This document shows, piece by piece, positions 8,315-17,328 of a DNA stretch of 64,000 bases. Each line of letters begins with the position of its first letter. The stretch's first letter is position 1. Source of the DNA: Chelonobacter sp050613185 (GTDB taxonomy: Bacteria > Pseudomonadota > Gammaproteobacteria > Enterobacterales > Pasteurellaceae); NCBI RefSeq assembly GCF_050613185.1, contig NZ_CP192511.1, positions 1,302,001 to 1,366,000 of the forward strand. The letters are read 5' to 3'. The notes under the pieces are model-generated. The model saw only the letters and a program-made list of their open reading frames with translations, was not told the DNA's origin and did no database searches. Position numbers and translations under genes: made by a program.

Positions 8315-8839
8315 ATGACCACGATAGTGAGCGTGCGCCGTGACGGGCAAGTTGTCGTCGGCGGCGACGGGCAGGTTTCGTTAGGCAATACGGTGATGAA
8401 AGGCAATGCGCGCAAGGTGCGCCGTTTGTATCATAATAAGGTGCTGGCGGGTTTTGCCGGCGGGACGGCGGACGCATTTACGCTGTTTGAATTGTTTGAA
8501 CGCAAGTTGGAAATGCACCAGGGGCATTTGTTGAAAAGTGCGGTCGAGTTGGCGAAAGAGTGGCGTACCGACCGGGCGTTGCGCCGTTTGGAAGCGATGT
8601 TGATTGTCGCCGATGAAACCGAATCGCTGATTATCACCGGTAACGGCGATGTGGTGCAACCGGAGGACAATATTCTGGCCATCGGTTCCGGCGGCAACTA
8701 TGCGATGTCGGCGGCGCGGGCGTTGTTGCAAAACACCGAGTTATCCGCGCGCGAAATCGTGGAAAAATCGCTGAAAATTGCCGGTGATATTTGCGTGTTC
8801 ACCAATTTGAATCAAACCATCGAGCAGTTGCCCGAATAA
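8315..8839 (+). CDS. hslV: ATP-dependent protease HslVU, peptidase subunit
   Basis: Threonine peptidase that forms the proteolytic dodecamer of the HslVU (ClpQY) heat-shock protease. After removal of Met1 the mature protein starts with the catalytic Thr (TTIVSVRRDG); Lys/Arg and GGDGQVSLG follow near 16-24. GSGGNYAMSAARAL near 127-140 matches the family. The 174-residue length is normal. GAGGT lies 6 nt before the ATG. The gene lies 18 bases upstream of hslU and behind a sigma-32-like promoter, so the pair is one heat-shock operon. Confidence 0.96.
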   Translation: MTTIVSVRRDGQVVVGGDGQVSLGNTVMKGNARKVRRLYHNKVLAGFAGGTADAFTLFELFERKLEMHQGHLLKSAVELAKEWRTDRALRRLEAMLIVADETESLIITGNGDVVQPEDNILAIGSGGNYAMSAARALLQNTELSAREIVEKSLKIAGDICVFTNLNQTIEQLPE

Positions 8840-8857
8840 ACAAGATAAGGAAAAAAT

Positions 8858-10189
8858 ATGTCTGAGATGACTCCGCGCGAGATTGTATCCGAATTGGATC
8901 AACACATTATCGGTCAAAATGCTGCCAAAAGAGCGGTGGCGATTGCGCTGCGTAACCGCTGGCGCAGAATGCAGTTGAATGATACGCTGCGCCATGAAGT
9001 CACCCCGAAAAATATTCTGATGATCGGTCCGACCGGCGTGGGGAAAACCGAGATTGCCCGTCGTTTGGCGAAATTGGCGAATGCGCCGTTTATCAAAGTG
9101 GAAGCGACCAAATTCACCGAAGTCGGTTATGTCGGTAAGGAAGTGGATTCGATTATCCGTGACTTGACCGATGTGGCGATGAAATTGGTACGCCAAACCG
9201 AAATTGACAAAAACCGTTACCGTGCCGAAGAAATGGCGGAAGATCGCATTTTGGATATTCTGTTGCCGCCGGCGAAAAACAGTTGGGGCGCGGAAGAAGA
9301 AAGCGATAAACAGAGCGGCACGCGCCAAGTGTTCCGCAAAAAACTACGTGAAGGGCAGTTGGACGAAAAAGAGATTGAAATTGATGTGGCGGCGGCTTCG
9401 GTCGGCGTTGAAATCATGGCGCCTCCCGGCATGGAAGAGATGACCAATCAGTTGCAGTCGATGTTCCAAAATCTGTCGAGCGGGCAGACCAAAAAACGCA
9501 AGATGAAGATCAAAGATGCGTTGAAAATTCTGGTTGAAGACGAAGCGGCGAAATTGATTAATCCGGAAGAGTTGAAACAGAAAGCGATTGAAGCGACTGA
9601 GCAGCACGGAATCGTGTTTATCGACGAGATTGATAAAATCTGCAAACGCGGCGAAAGCTCCGGTCCGGATGTGTCGCGCGAAGGGGTGCAGCGGGATTTG
9701 TTGCCGTTGGTGGAGGGCAGTACGATTAACACCAAACACGGCATGGTGAAAACCGATCATATTCTGTTTATCGCCTCCGGGGCGTTCCAAGTGGCGCGTC
9801 CGTCGGATTTAATCCCTGAATTACAAGGGCGTTTGCCGATTCGGGTGGAATTGAGCGCGTTAAGCAGTAAAGATTTCGAGCGCATTTTGACGGAGCCGAA
9901 TGCGTCTTTAACCGAGCAATATAAAGCGTTAATGGCGACCGAGGGCGTGAATGTGGATTTCACTGCGGATGCGGTGGCGAAAATCGCCGAAGCGGCTTTC
10001 CGCGTGAATGAAAAAACCGAAAACATCGGCGCACGCCGTTTGCACACCGTGTTGGAGCGTTTAATGGATAAAATCTCATTCGATGCCAGCGAAATGTCCG
10101 GTCAAAGCGTGACTATCGACGCGCAATATGTTGTTAGCGCACTGGGCGATATTGTCGAAGATGAAGATTTGAGCCGGTTTATTCTTTAA
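8858..10189 (+). CDS. hslU: ATP-dependent protease HslVU, unfoldase subunit
   Basis: AAA+ unfoldase that forms the hexameric cap of HslV. The 443 residues contain Walker A GPTGVGKT (57-64), the pore-loop region around KVGYVGKEVDS-like GYVGKEVDSIIRD (about 91-103), the intermediate I domain (about 110-240), Walker B IVFIDEIDKI (about 250-259), sensor motifs around ELQGRLPIRVEL (about 320) and the conserved C-terminal DLSRFIL tail that docks into HslV. Length matches the E. coli protein. A strong terminator follows 23 bases after the stop codon. Confidence 0.97.
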   Translation: MSEMTPREIVSELDQHIIGQNAAKRAVAIALRNRWRRMQLNDTLRHEVTPKNILMIGPTGVGKTEIARRLAKLANAPFIKVEATKFTEVGYVGKEVDSIIRDLTDVAMKLVRQTEIDKNRYRAEEMAEDRILDILLPPAKNSWGAEEESDKQSGTRQVFRKKLREGQLDEKEIEIDVAAASVGVEIMAPPGMEEMTNQLQSMFQNLSSGQTKKRKMKIKDALKILVEDEAAKLINPEELKQKAIEATEQHGIVFIDEIDKICKRGESSGPDVSREGVQRDLLPLVEGSTINTKHGMVKTDHILFIASGAFQVARPSDLIPELQGRLPIRVELSALSSKDFERILTEPNASLTEQYKALMATEGVNVDFTADAVAKIAEAAFRVNEKTENIGARRLHTVLERLMDKISFDASEMSGQSVTIDAQYVVSALGDIVEDEDLSRFIL

Positions 10190-10212
10190 TCAGCTCGAGA
10201 TAAGCTGAGCGA

Positions 10213-10245
10213 AACGGTTTGTTAGTGATAACAAACCGTTTTTTT
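10213..10245 (+). terminator. hslU terminator
   Basis: A perfect 12-bp stem (10213-10224 with 10229-10240) with a GTGA loop runs directly into a run of seven T. It is a textbook intrinsic terminator closing hslVU. Confidence 0.9.
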
Positions 10246-10389
10246 ATGCGTTACTTTGCGCCTCTCTATTTTTGTTTGAATAAAAGCATATTCTTGGGCG
10301 ATTTAGTTGATACTAAAGCGTGTTAATGAATGCTGTTTAAACTATATCATAAGATCTCTTTTACCCAGCCAGTCGATAAGGAAGTGAGC

Positions 10390-11520
10390 ATGAGACGTCA
10401 AGATCGTAGTAAACAGATTGTTAGCCGTATTTTAGAACACGCCGGGATCACGGCGAATGGTTCCCAGCCCTATGATATTCAGATCGATAATCCCCAGACT
10501 TATGCCAGGGTGGTTCAATTTGGCTCCATCGGACTGGGGGAAAGTTATATGGACGGGTGGTGGCATTGTGAGCGGCTTGATCAGTTTTTTTATCAATTAT
10601 TACGTAGCCACGCTGATCGTGTACTGCCTGCCAGTATTCCGGATGTGATTCATGCCCTGTTAATGCGCGGCACGAATATGCAGTCACGCCGGCGGGCTTG
10701 GATTGTAGGGCGTGAACATTATGATTTAGGCAATGATCTTTTTGAAAAGATGTTAGACGGCAATATGCAATATTCCTGCGGCTATTGGGCGAATGCCGCG
10801 GATTTAGAGCAGGCACAAGCGGCTAAGTTGCGCATGATTTGTGAAAAATTAGGCTTAAAAGCCGGAATGACCCTGCTGGATATCGGCTGCGGCTGGGGTG
10901 GCTTGGCAAAGTATGCCGCGGAGCACTATGGCGTTAAGGTGACCGGCGTCACGATTTCAAAGCAGCAGCAAATTCTGGCACAACAGCGTTGCCGAGGGCT
11001 GGATGTGGAGATTTTGTTGCAGGATTATCGCGATATACAACGGCAGTATGATCGGGTGGTCTCGGTGGGAATGTTTGAACACGTCGGGCCTAAAAATCAT
11101 GCGGACTATTTTAAGATTGTCGCCCGTGCATTAAAGCAGGACGGCATTTTTTTGTTACATACGATCGGTTCGAATATCACGTCGAATAAAGTTGACGGCT
11201 GGATTAATAAATATATTTTTCCGAATGGCAATTTGCCGTCGGTACAACAGATTGCGCAAGCCGCAGAGCGACATTTGATTATGGAGGATTGGCATAATTT
11301 CGGCAGTGATTATGACAAGACGTTAATGGCATGGTACGAGAATTTCTGCCGGGCATGGCCATCATTGGCAGCGAGCGGAAAGTATGATGAGCGCTTCAAG
11401 CGCATGTTTACTTACTATCTGAATTGTTGTGCCGGCGCTTTCCGCGCCAGAGATATTCAATTATGGCAAGTGTTGTTTAGTCCGAACGGCGTGGAAGGGG
11501 GAATCAAGCGCTACTGCTGA
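10390..11520 (+). CDS. cfa: Cyclopropane-fatty-acyl-phospholipid synthase
   Basis: SAM-dependent enzyme that adds a methylene bridge to unsaturated acyl chains of membrane phospholipids, usually on entry to stationary phase or under acid stress. Using the ATG at 10390 the protein has 376 residues. An ATG at 10330 would add 20 residues, but AAGGAAG lies only before the inner one. It has an N-terminal lipid-binding domain (about 1-100), then the SAM motif LLDIGCGWGG near 147-156, and VSVGMFEHVG near 215 with the catalytic-region Glu/His typical of Cfa. The gene carries no USS and uses more A/T-ending codons than its neighbours. It faces hemY. Confidence 0.93.
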   Translation: MRRQDRSKQIVSRILEHAGITANGSQPYDIQIDNPQTYARVVQFGSIGLGESYMDGWWHCERLDQFFYQLLRSHADRVLPASIPDVIHALLMRGTNMQSRRRAWIVGREHYDLGNDLFEKMLDGNMQYSCGYWANAADLEQAQAAKLRMICEKLGLKAGMTLLDIGCGWGGLAKYAAEHYGVKVTGVTISKQQQILAQQRCRGLDVEILLQDYRDIQRQYDRVVSVGMFEHVGPKNHADYFKIVARALKQDGIFLLHTIGSNITSNKVDGWINKYIFPNGNLPSVQQIAQAAERHLIMEDWHNFGSDYDKTLMAWYENFCRAWPSLAASGKYDERFKRMFTYYLNCCAGAFRARDIQLWQVLFSPNGVEGGIKRYC

Positions 11521-11532
11521 GGTGATAAAAAT

Positions 11533-11555
11533 CGGCCCCGCTGTGGACGGGGCTG
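11533..11555 (-). terminator. Terminator between cfa and hemY
   Basis: A GC-rich hairpin (stem CGGCCCCG with CGGGGCTG, 7-nt loop) lies between the convergent cfa and hemY genes. On the minus strand it is followed by ATTTTTATC, so it best serves hemCDXY. The plus-strand side has no T run. Confidence 0.7.
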
Positions 11556-11562
11556 AATAGGA

Positions 11563-12801
11563 TTAGGCTTGTGTGATTGCCGCAGGCTGTTTGGTTCGAA
11601 TCAATTGTTGGAAGCCCTTTTCGCGAATGCGTTGCGCCTCGATACTGTCGCCTAGCTGTTCATAAGCATAAGCGGCAACGGTATAGTCCTCCGCTTTTGC
11701 CGTCAGAGGGTGTTGCAACACCTTATCAAGGTATCTTTTGGCTTGTTGAAACTCGTTTTTGTGCAATACCAAGTAACCTAAGGCGCGGTTATAAGCGAGT
11801 TTGAGTTCTTCGTCATTGCTGGCGGCGAGTTGTTTTTCCAGTATCTTAACCAGCTTATTGTCACTGGTAAATTGCAAGTGCGGTAGCTGCTGCAACAGCG
11901 CCAAGCGTTCGGTTTTGCTTTCGACTTTTTTCACGGTTTCCAGTGCCAATTCGTAAGCGGATTCATGATCATTCGCCGCAATCAAGCGTGTTATCATCCC
12001 GGTTTTGGCATAGATATCATTGTGACGTTTACGGCTTTGTTCTTGCCACCAAGCCAACAGCCCGTCAACGCCTTCCTCGTTCAATTTTTCATCCTGTAAG
12101 CCGTCCTCGATTTGATGGCGTAATTGCAGCAGTTTTTCACGGCTGTAATTCAATTTATTTTCCACCCGACCGAATAACTCATCCAATGAGGCGTAAGCTT
12201 TGGATTGCAGGTAAATATCCACTGCCAAACGCAAGACTTCGGGATTATACGGAGCGAGCAGCAGTAGGCTGTCGATTGAGCTACGGGCGGCGGACAGTTT
12301 GCCTTGTTGCAGCAGGATACGGGTGCGTGACAATTCGACTACCAAATTATCGTTACCGGCAAGTTTGGTCGCTTCAATCAGGTATTTATTGGCGCTGAAC
12401 TCATCGCCTTTTTGCTGTGCCGCTTCCGCCGCTTTGATGAAATTGAGCACCGGTTCGGTGGCGTGTTTGGCATTTTTGCCGATCAATTTTTCCGCTTTGG
12501 CGTAGTCGCCTTCGTCCATTTTGATCAAACCGGCAAGGGTTTGTTTTTCCGCTTTCAGGCGTTTGCGGCGGGAAAACCAGCCGTAGGTGCTTTTGTTCAG
12601 ACTACAGAAGCGGGAAATTGCCGCTTGGATCAGATAGACCGCTGCCAGAGACAATACAAACAAAATCACCAAGGTCGGAATGGTCATTTCGATGTCATGA
12701 TTGGCGGTCGAAATCAACACATAGCCTTGTTTGCCGGAAAGATAAGGTCCGGCAACCAAGCCTGCCAGCAAAATCAGCATTAAAAAGAGAACTTTAAACA
12801 T
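11563..12801 (-). CDS. hemY: HemY, haem-biosynthesis-associated membrane protein
   Basis: Last gene of the hem operon. The 412-residue protein has two N-terminal membrane segments (about 3-20 and 43-62), a basic stretch (FSRRKRLKAEKQ near 76-87) and a long helical TPR-rich region. It matches enterobacterial HemY (about 398 residues), an inner-membrane protein conserved with hemCDX whose function is not settled; it is not the protoporphyrinogen oxidase of the same name in Gram-positive bacteria. It starts 14 bases after hemX. One USS lies inside the gene near 11878. Confidence 0.93.
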   Translation of the reverse strand: MFKVLFLMLILLAGLVAGPYLSGKQGYVLISTANHDIEMTIPTLVILFVLSLAAVYLIQAAISRFCSLNKSTYGWFSRRKRLKAEKQTLAGLIKMDEGDYAKAEKLIGKNAKHATEPVLNFIKAAEAAQQKGDEFSANKYLIEATKLAGNDNLVVELSRTRILLQQGKLSAARSSIDSLLLLAPYNPEVLRLAVDIYLQSKAYASLDELFGRVENKLNYSREKLLQLRHQIEDGLQDEKLNEEGVDGLLAWWQEQSRKRHNDIYAKTGMITRLIAANDHESAYELALETVKKVESKTERLALLQQLPHLQFTSDNKLVKILEKQLAASNDEELKLAYNRALGYLVLHKNEFQQAKRYLDKVLQHPLTAKAEDYTVAAYAYEQLGDSIEAQRIREKGFQQLIRTKQPAAITQA

Positions 12802-12815
12802 AGCGGTTGCTCCTA

Positions 12816-14471
12816 TTATTGTGCTGAGGTTTCTTGAGCCGGCGCGGCTGGGACAGACGGTGCCGCTTCGTTTTCCGGCGCGGATGGGCTGTGGTCATTT
12901 GCCGCCGCTGTGTCGCCTGCGGTTTCATTCGCACGACTTTCCTGCCGAGTGGTTGCGGCAGGGGTATTCGTCTGTTCGCTTTCAGCCGGCGATTGCGCTT
13001 TCTTATCTCCGTCCTCTTCCGTATTAACAGCCGGCTCAGGCGTGCTATCCGTTACCTTTTTCGGGCTTTCCGCCGCACTTTTTTCCTGTGCTTTTGTGTT
13101 GGAAAACTGTCCTAATGTGCGGTAATCGCGGTTCAAAACGGTGCCGATTGCCTGCCATGCGCTTAATTGCTGCGGCGCATTGACATAAATGGATTGCTCT
13201 TTCAGTTGATCCACTTGTTGCAGGAACTGTTGAACCGAGAAATCGTCGGTGTCAAAGTAACTGCGAATCCAGCTGGCAACCGAATTTAACGATTGTTTAT
13301 ACACTTCGTTTTGTTGGCGCGGCACGGCTATCAACGCCACTTGCAAGCTGAGACGGATATTTTCTTTCAAGAAGATATCTTGATCCGGCGCTAAGAATTC
13401 GGGACGATTCGGATCTTTTTTCCGTACTTGGATAAAGTGGGAAAGGAACGAGGAGGCGCTCTTTTCTAAATTTTGTTGCCAATCGTCAATCGAATCGCTC
13501 ACTTCCGTGTTGGCTTTATTTGCCGGATTCAGTGCCAAGACTTTCAAATTGTCCACTTGCGATACCAACAAGCTGAGTTGCGACATAATCAGATCTTGAT
13601 CAACATCGTTCACCGTTTGTAATTGCGCCAAATCATTACTGATCGCCGTACGGATCGATAAGGCTTGTGAGGTCGAAACTTGTTGCAGGGTTTGGTTGGC
13701 TTCCTGTAGCAGCAATACGACGGTGTCGATGTCGTTATCTAACACTAATTTCCGCTGGGCATTGGTCAGAAGGAAATCGGCTTCCGACATCAGCCAATCG
13801 TTCGCTTCCGTCTTATTGTTAAAACTTAATTTATTTAATTGGTTACGCAGTTCGCTGTTTTCCGTTTTTTGCAGATCCAGAGCGGCGCTCAGCTGTTGAA
13901 TTTCACGCTGGGTTTGTTGTCGCGCATTTGCTTGCGCGGTTTGTAATTCGGCAAACTGGCTTTGCAAAGCGGTTTTGACCGCTTCGCTATTGTCTTGCAT
14001 TACTGGTTGAACCGCACTTGTGCTGGGTTGTGCTTGTAATTTTGCCAATTCGGCTGAAAGCGTACCGACTTGCTGTTGCAATGCGCTGAGTTGCTGGTTG
14101 CCCCAAAAATAGCCGCCGGCACCGACGCCTAACGCAATCAGGATGGCAAATAAGGACAAGCCTTTGCCGCCGGATTTAGTCGGTGGCGTTGCCGTGGTCG
14201 CAGAGTGTGGTTTTTCACGTGCGGCGGATGTGGTTTTTTCATCGTCCGTCGGTTGTTTGCTTTCGGGTTTCGTTACAGGTTTAACCGCCGCTTTTTTAGC
14301 ATTGCTTGCCGTTTTGGTGGTTTTAGCCGAGTCGGTTGCCGATGAACTTTGCTTTTCTTTGGCTTCGGAAACCGTTTCAGTCGCAGTTGTATCTAACGAA
14401 ACCGCACTTTGTTCCGCCGCGGAATGTTGCTTTGAGTCTGCATGGTTGTCAAGCGTTTGTTTTTCACTCAT
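12816..14471 (-). CDS. hemX: HemX, uroporphyrinogen-III C-methyltransferase-like membrane protein
   Basis: A 551-residue HemX, much longer than the E. coli form of about 390. It has a low-complexity, Lys/Thr/Ala-rich N-terminal region (1-104), a single membrane segment (about 105-124), a coiled-coil Gln-rich stretch (about 125-215) and the conserved HemX core (about 220-460, with DWLMSEADFLLTNAQRKL). The C-terminal tail of roughly 90 residues is rich in Ala, Glu, Pro and Ser. Despite the name, no methyltransferase activity is proven for the family. It lies 7 bases after hemD. The two disordered ends account for the extra length. Confidence 0.92.
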   Translation of the reverse strand: MSEKQTLDNHADSKQHSAAEQSAVSLDTTATETVSEAKEKQSSSATDSAKTTKTASNAKKAAVKPVTKPESKQPTDDEKTTSAAREKPHSATTATPPTKSGGKGLSLFAILIALGVGAGGYFWGNQQLSALQQQVGTLSAELAKLQAQPSTSAVQPVMQDNSEAVKTALQSQFAELQTAQANARQQTQREIQQLSAALDLQKTENSELRNQLNKLSFNNKTEANDWLMSEADFLLTNAQRKLVLDNDIDTVVLLLQEANQTLQQVSTSQALSIRTAISNDLAQLQTVNDVDQDLIMSQLSLLVSQVDNLKVLALNPANKANTEVSDSIDDWQQNLEKSASSFLSHFIQVRKKDPNRPEFLAPDQDIFLKENIRLSLQVALIAVPRQQNEVYKQSLNSVASWIRSYFDTDDFSVQQFLQQVDQLKEQSIYVNAPQQLSAWQAIGTVLNRDYRTLGQFSNTKAQEKSAAESPKKVTDSTPEPAVNTEEDGDKKAQSPAESEQTNTPAATTRQESRANETAGDTAAANDHSPSAPENEAAPSVPAAPAQETSAQ

Positions 14472-14478
14472 GTTTATC

Positions 14479-15246
14479 CTACCTTTGCTCGTTCAATTCG
14501 TGTTTCAATGACAATAGCGCTTCCAAAATCGAAGCATTATCCGCACGGTTGGTCTGGGTAATATTTTGCCAGCCACAGTCTTGTGCCAATCGGGTAATAC
14601 GCGGACTAATCGTAATCAAATGACATTGAGTCAACCAATTATGGTCATTTTTTGGTACAAATTCCACTAAATAGCGCAAAATTTCGTTACTGGTGACCAC
14701 AATCGTGTTGATTCCGGCGCGTTTCCAAATGCTAATCTGTTGAATATTATCATATTCTTTGGCGATTCGTTGATAACATTCCAATATTTCAACTTTTGCG
14801 CCGCGTGCACTTGCCTGCCGCCGCAGTAGATCCCGTCCACCGTTGCCGCGCAGGATAAGAAGTTGTTTATCGGTTAAGTGTTGCATTAATGGCAGGGTGA
14901 GCAAGCCTTCGCTGTTTTCTTCCGGATAGGGATAATGCACCGCACTTTCTATCATGCTGCTCAGATATTCGGCGCTGCGGCGCCCGACGGCGAAGTGATG
15001 CAAATCGCTGCGCCAATGCAAGCCGACATTACGCAACACTTGATCGGCATACCGGATGGCGTTTTTTGAGACGGCAAAGACATAGTCCCCGCTTTGCAGG
15101 TTCTGCAATTGCTGTGGCAGACGGTTGAGATCCGCTCCTTTTTCAATGCCGAACATGGGGGCGTACAAGGTTGCGAATCCCTGCTGGTTTAGCAATTGGC
15201 ATAAGGCTTCGCCATTCGGTTCGGGGCGAGTAACTAAAACCGCCAT
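14479..15246 (-). CDS. hemD: Uroporphyrinogen-III synthase
   Basis: Cyclises hydroxymethylbilane to uroporphyrinogen III with inversion of ring D. The 255 residues start MAVLVTRPEPNGEALCQLL, typical of HemD, and include the FAVSKNAIRYA segment near 57-67 and IVVTSNEILRYLVE near 186-199. HemD diverges strongly in sequence, so the assignment also rests on its place 12 bases after hemC and 7 bases before hemX. Length is normal. Confidence 0.93.
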   Translation of the reverse strand: MAVLVTRPEPNGEALCQLLNQQGFATLYAPMFGIEKGADLNRLPQQLQNLQSGDYVFAVSKNAIRYADQVLRNVGLHWRSDLHHFAVGRRSAEYLSSMIESAVHYPYPEENSEGLLTLPLMQHLTDKQLLILRGNGGRDLLRRQASARGAKVEILECYQRIAKEYDNIQQISIWKRAGINTIVVTSNEILRYLVEFVPKNDHNWLTQCHLITISPRITRLAQDCGWQNITQTNRADNASILEALLSLKHELNEQR

Positions 15247-15258
15247 CGGATCTCCTCC

Positions 15259-16194
15259 TCAAGCGTGATAAATCGCGTTTAAAATCTCGCCGGCGCCTTG
15301 CGCCAATAATTGCTCGGCGATTTCAATGCCCAGCTGTTCGGCTTCGGCGATCGGACGCTTACCTTCGGCGCGTAAAATCGTGCTGCCGTCAGGCTTGGCA
15401 ACCAAGGCTTTTAGAAATAGCTGCGCTTCCTGAATTTGGGCGAAACCGGCAATCGGCACTTGGCAGCCGCCTTGTAAACGGCGGTTCATCGCGCGTTCTG
15501 CCGTGACGCAATAGTGGGTTGGCAAATGTTGTAACGGCTGTAACAGCTGGTTGATGTGGTCATCGTCAATGCGGGTTTCAATCCCCAACGCACCTTGTCC
15601 GGCGGCGGGCAACGATTGATTCGCCGGAATCAGCGAGCGGATTCGCTCGTTCAAGCCTAAACGTTTTAAACCGGAAGCCGCCAGAATAATCGCATCATAA
15701 TCGCCGTTATCCAATTTGCTTAAGCGGGTGCCGACATTGCCGCGCAGCGATTTAATCCGTAAATCGGGGCGCAGGGCTTGCAGTTGCGCTTGTCGGCGCA
15801 GACTGGAGGTGCCGACCACCGCACTTGGCGGCAGATCCTCAAGTGCGGTATAGCGGTTGGAGACAAAGGCGTCACGCGGATCTTCCCGTTCGCAAATCAC
15901 GCTCAAGCCTAATCCTGGCGGGAATTCCATCGGCACGTCTTTCATGGAGTGTACTGCCAAATCCGCACGGTTTTCCAGTAGCGCCAGTTCTAATTCTTTG
16001 ACGAATAAACCTTTCCCGCCGATTTTTGCCAACGGCGTATCCAAGATGATATCGCCTTTAGTGACCATCGGAATCAATTCAATCGTCAGGGCGGGATACA
16101 AATGCTGTAAACGGGATTGGATAAAGTTGGCTTGCCATAAGGCAAGCGGACTTTGACGGGTCGCAATACGGATTATTTTTTTCATTTTCATCAT
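15259..16194 (-). CDS. hemC: Porphobilinogen deaminase (hydroxymethylbilane synthase)
   Basis: Polymerises four porphobilinogen units into hydroxymethylbilane. Visible features are IATRQSPLALWQA near 10-22, VHSMKDVP near 81-88 with the catalytic Asp, GTSSLRRQAQ near 128-137, RGNVGTRL near 151-158, and RLQGGCQVPI with Cys244 (from this start), the attachment site of the dipyrromethane cofactor. Three Met codons lie at the N-terminus (MMKMKK) and none has a good ribosome site, so the exact start is uncertain by a few residues. It is the first gene of the hemC-D-X-Y operon and is divergent from oxyR. Confidence 0.95.
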   Translation of the reverse strand: MMKMKKIIRIATRQSPLALWQANFIQSRLQHLYPALTIELIPMVTKGDIILDTPLAKIGGKGLFVKELELALLENRADLAVHSMKDVPMEFPPGLGLSVICEREDPRDAFVSNRYTALEDLPPSAVVGTSSLRRQAQLQALRPDLRIKSLRGNVGTRLSKLDNGDYDAIILAASGLKRLGLNERIRSLIPANQSLPAAGQGALGIETRIDDDHINQLLQPLQHLPTHYCVTAERAMNRRLQGGCQVPIAGFAQIQEAQLFLKALVAKPDGSTILRAEGKRPIAEAEQLGIEIAEQLLAQGAGEILNAIYHA

Positions 16195-16362
16195 GTTCGG
16201 TTGCTGAAAGAGTGATTAATCCTATCATTGTTGGCACGAATTGTCAGCGTTACGGCGAGGATTAGCGCGATTTCCTGTCGATTTTGTCGCATAAATAACG
16301 AATAAGCGCGATTTTGGGCTTATTTTGCGTAAAAAGTTGACGGGGAATGCACAGGAATGGAT

Positions 16363-16368
16363 TATAAT
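16363..16368 (+). promoter_or_regulatory. Candidate -10 element of oxyR
   Basis: A perfect TATAAT lies 44 bases before the oxyR GTG codon in the hemC-oxyR divergent gap. TTGACG at 16337-16342 is 20 bases upstream, too far for a good -35 box, so the promoter may depend on an activator or have a weak -35. OxyR autoregulation through this region is expected from the family, but I could not delimit an operator. Confidence 0.4.
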
Positions 16369-16411
16369 AACTCACATTTTTTATCAGATGAATCAATCGT
16401 AGAGGCTTATT

Positions 16412-17311
16412 GTGAATATCCGGGATTTGGAATATTTGGTGGCGTTGTCGGAACATAAACATTTTCGCAAAGCGGCTGACGCTTGTCACGTCAGCCAGCC
16501 GACATTAAGCGGACAGATCCGTAAATTGGAAGATGAACTGGGCATTTTACTGTTGGAGCGTACCAGCCGCAAAGTATTGTTCACCCAATCCGGGCTGTTA
16601 TTGGTGGAGCAGGCGCGTAAAATTTTGCTCGAAGTGCAAATCTTCCGCGAAATGGCAAGTAATCAAGGCAAGGAAATGAGCGGACCGCTGCATATTGGCG
16701 TGATCCCAACCTTAGGACCTTACCTGTTACCATGCATGTTGCCAATGTTAGAGCAGGATTTTCCCGATTTAGAACTCTATTTATACGAAGCGCAAACCCA
16801 AACGCTGCTGGAAAAATTGGAAATGGGGCAGTTGGATTGTGCGATTTTGGCACAGGTGCCGGAAACGGGTAACTTTATCGAAGTGCCGATGTTTAAAGAA
16901 AAAATGTTATTGGCGGTTTCGCCGAAACATCCGTGGGCAAGTGCGGTGGATTTACCGTTAAGCATATTGAAAGATCAAGAAATTTTAATGTTGGATGACG
17001 GGCACTGTTTGCGGGAACAGACGTTGGATTATTGTTTTACGGCCGGGGCGCGTGAAAATAACCATTTCCAAGCGACCAGTTTGGAAACGCTGCGCAATAT
17101 GGTTGCCGCCAATACCGGCGTGACTTTAATGCCGAAGTTGGCGATTATTAACGAAGGCAGCCGCCAAGGGGTGGAATATATTCCGTTTAGCGATCCTGAA
17201 CCGTATCGCAGTGTGATTTTAGCCTATCGTCCCGGCTCGCCGCTGCGCACCCGTTATGAGCGAATTGCGAAAATCATTCAAAGTGCGGTTGCGCCGCGAT
17301 TATCCGAATAA
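16412..17311 (+). CDS. oxyR: Hydrogen-peroxide-responsive LysR-type regulator OxyR
   Basis: A 299-residue LysR-family regulator that activates peroxide defence genes. It starts at GTG (AGAGGC upstream) and has the winged HTH at about 15-60 (FRKAADACHVSQPTLSGQIR) and a C-terminal sensor domain. The two redox-sensing cysteines are in place at residues 199 and 208 (GHCLREQTLDYC), as in E. coli, so the disulfide switch should work. It is divergent from hemC and sits 17 bases upstream of fabR, probably co-transcribed. A USS overlaps its 3' end near 17283. Confidence 0.96.
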   Translation: MNIRDLEYLVALSEHKHFRKAADACHVSQPTLSGQIRKLEDELGILLLERTSRKVLFTQSGLLLVEQARKILLEVQIFREMASNQGKEMSGPLHIGVIPTLGPYLLPCMLPMLEQDFPDLELYLYEAQTQTLLEKLEMGQLDCAILAQVPETGNFIEVPMFKEKMLLAVSPKHPWASAVDLPLSILKDQEILMLDDGHCLREQTLDYCFTAGARENNHFQATSLETLRNMVAANTGVTLMPKLAIINEGSRQGVEYIPFSDPEPYRSVILAYRPGSPLRTRYERIAKIIQSAVAPRLSE

Positions 17312-17328
17312 GCAATAGGAATTTAACG

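Noticed and set aside
8741..9328. 195-codon open frame antisense to hslV-hslU
   Set aside because: His/Phe/Arg-rich composition of a reverse-strand shadow; hslU is clearly the real gene and no ribosome site supports the antisense frame.
10330..10389. Upstream ATG extension of cfa by 20 codons
   Set aside because: The ATG at 10390 has AAGGAAG at proper distance and matches the usual Cfa N-terminus; the upstream ATG has no ribosome site.
11943..12398. 151-codon plus-strand frame within hemY
   Set aside because: Arg/His/Pro-rich shadow with no domain; hemY is syntenic and complete.
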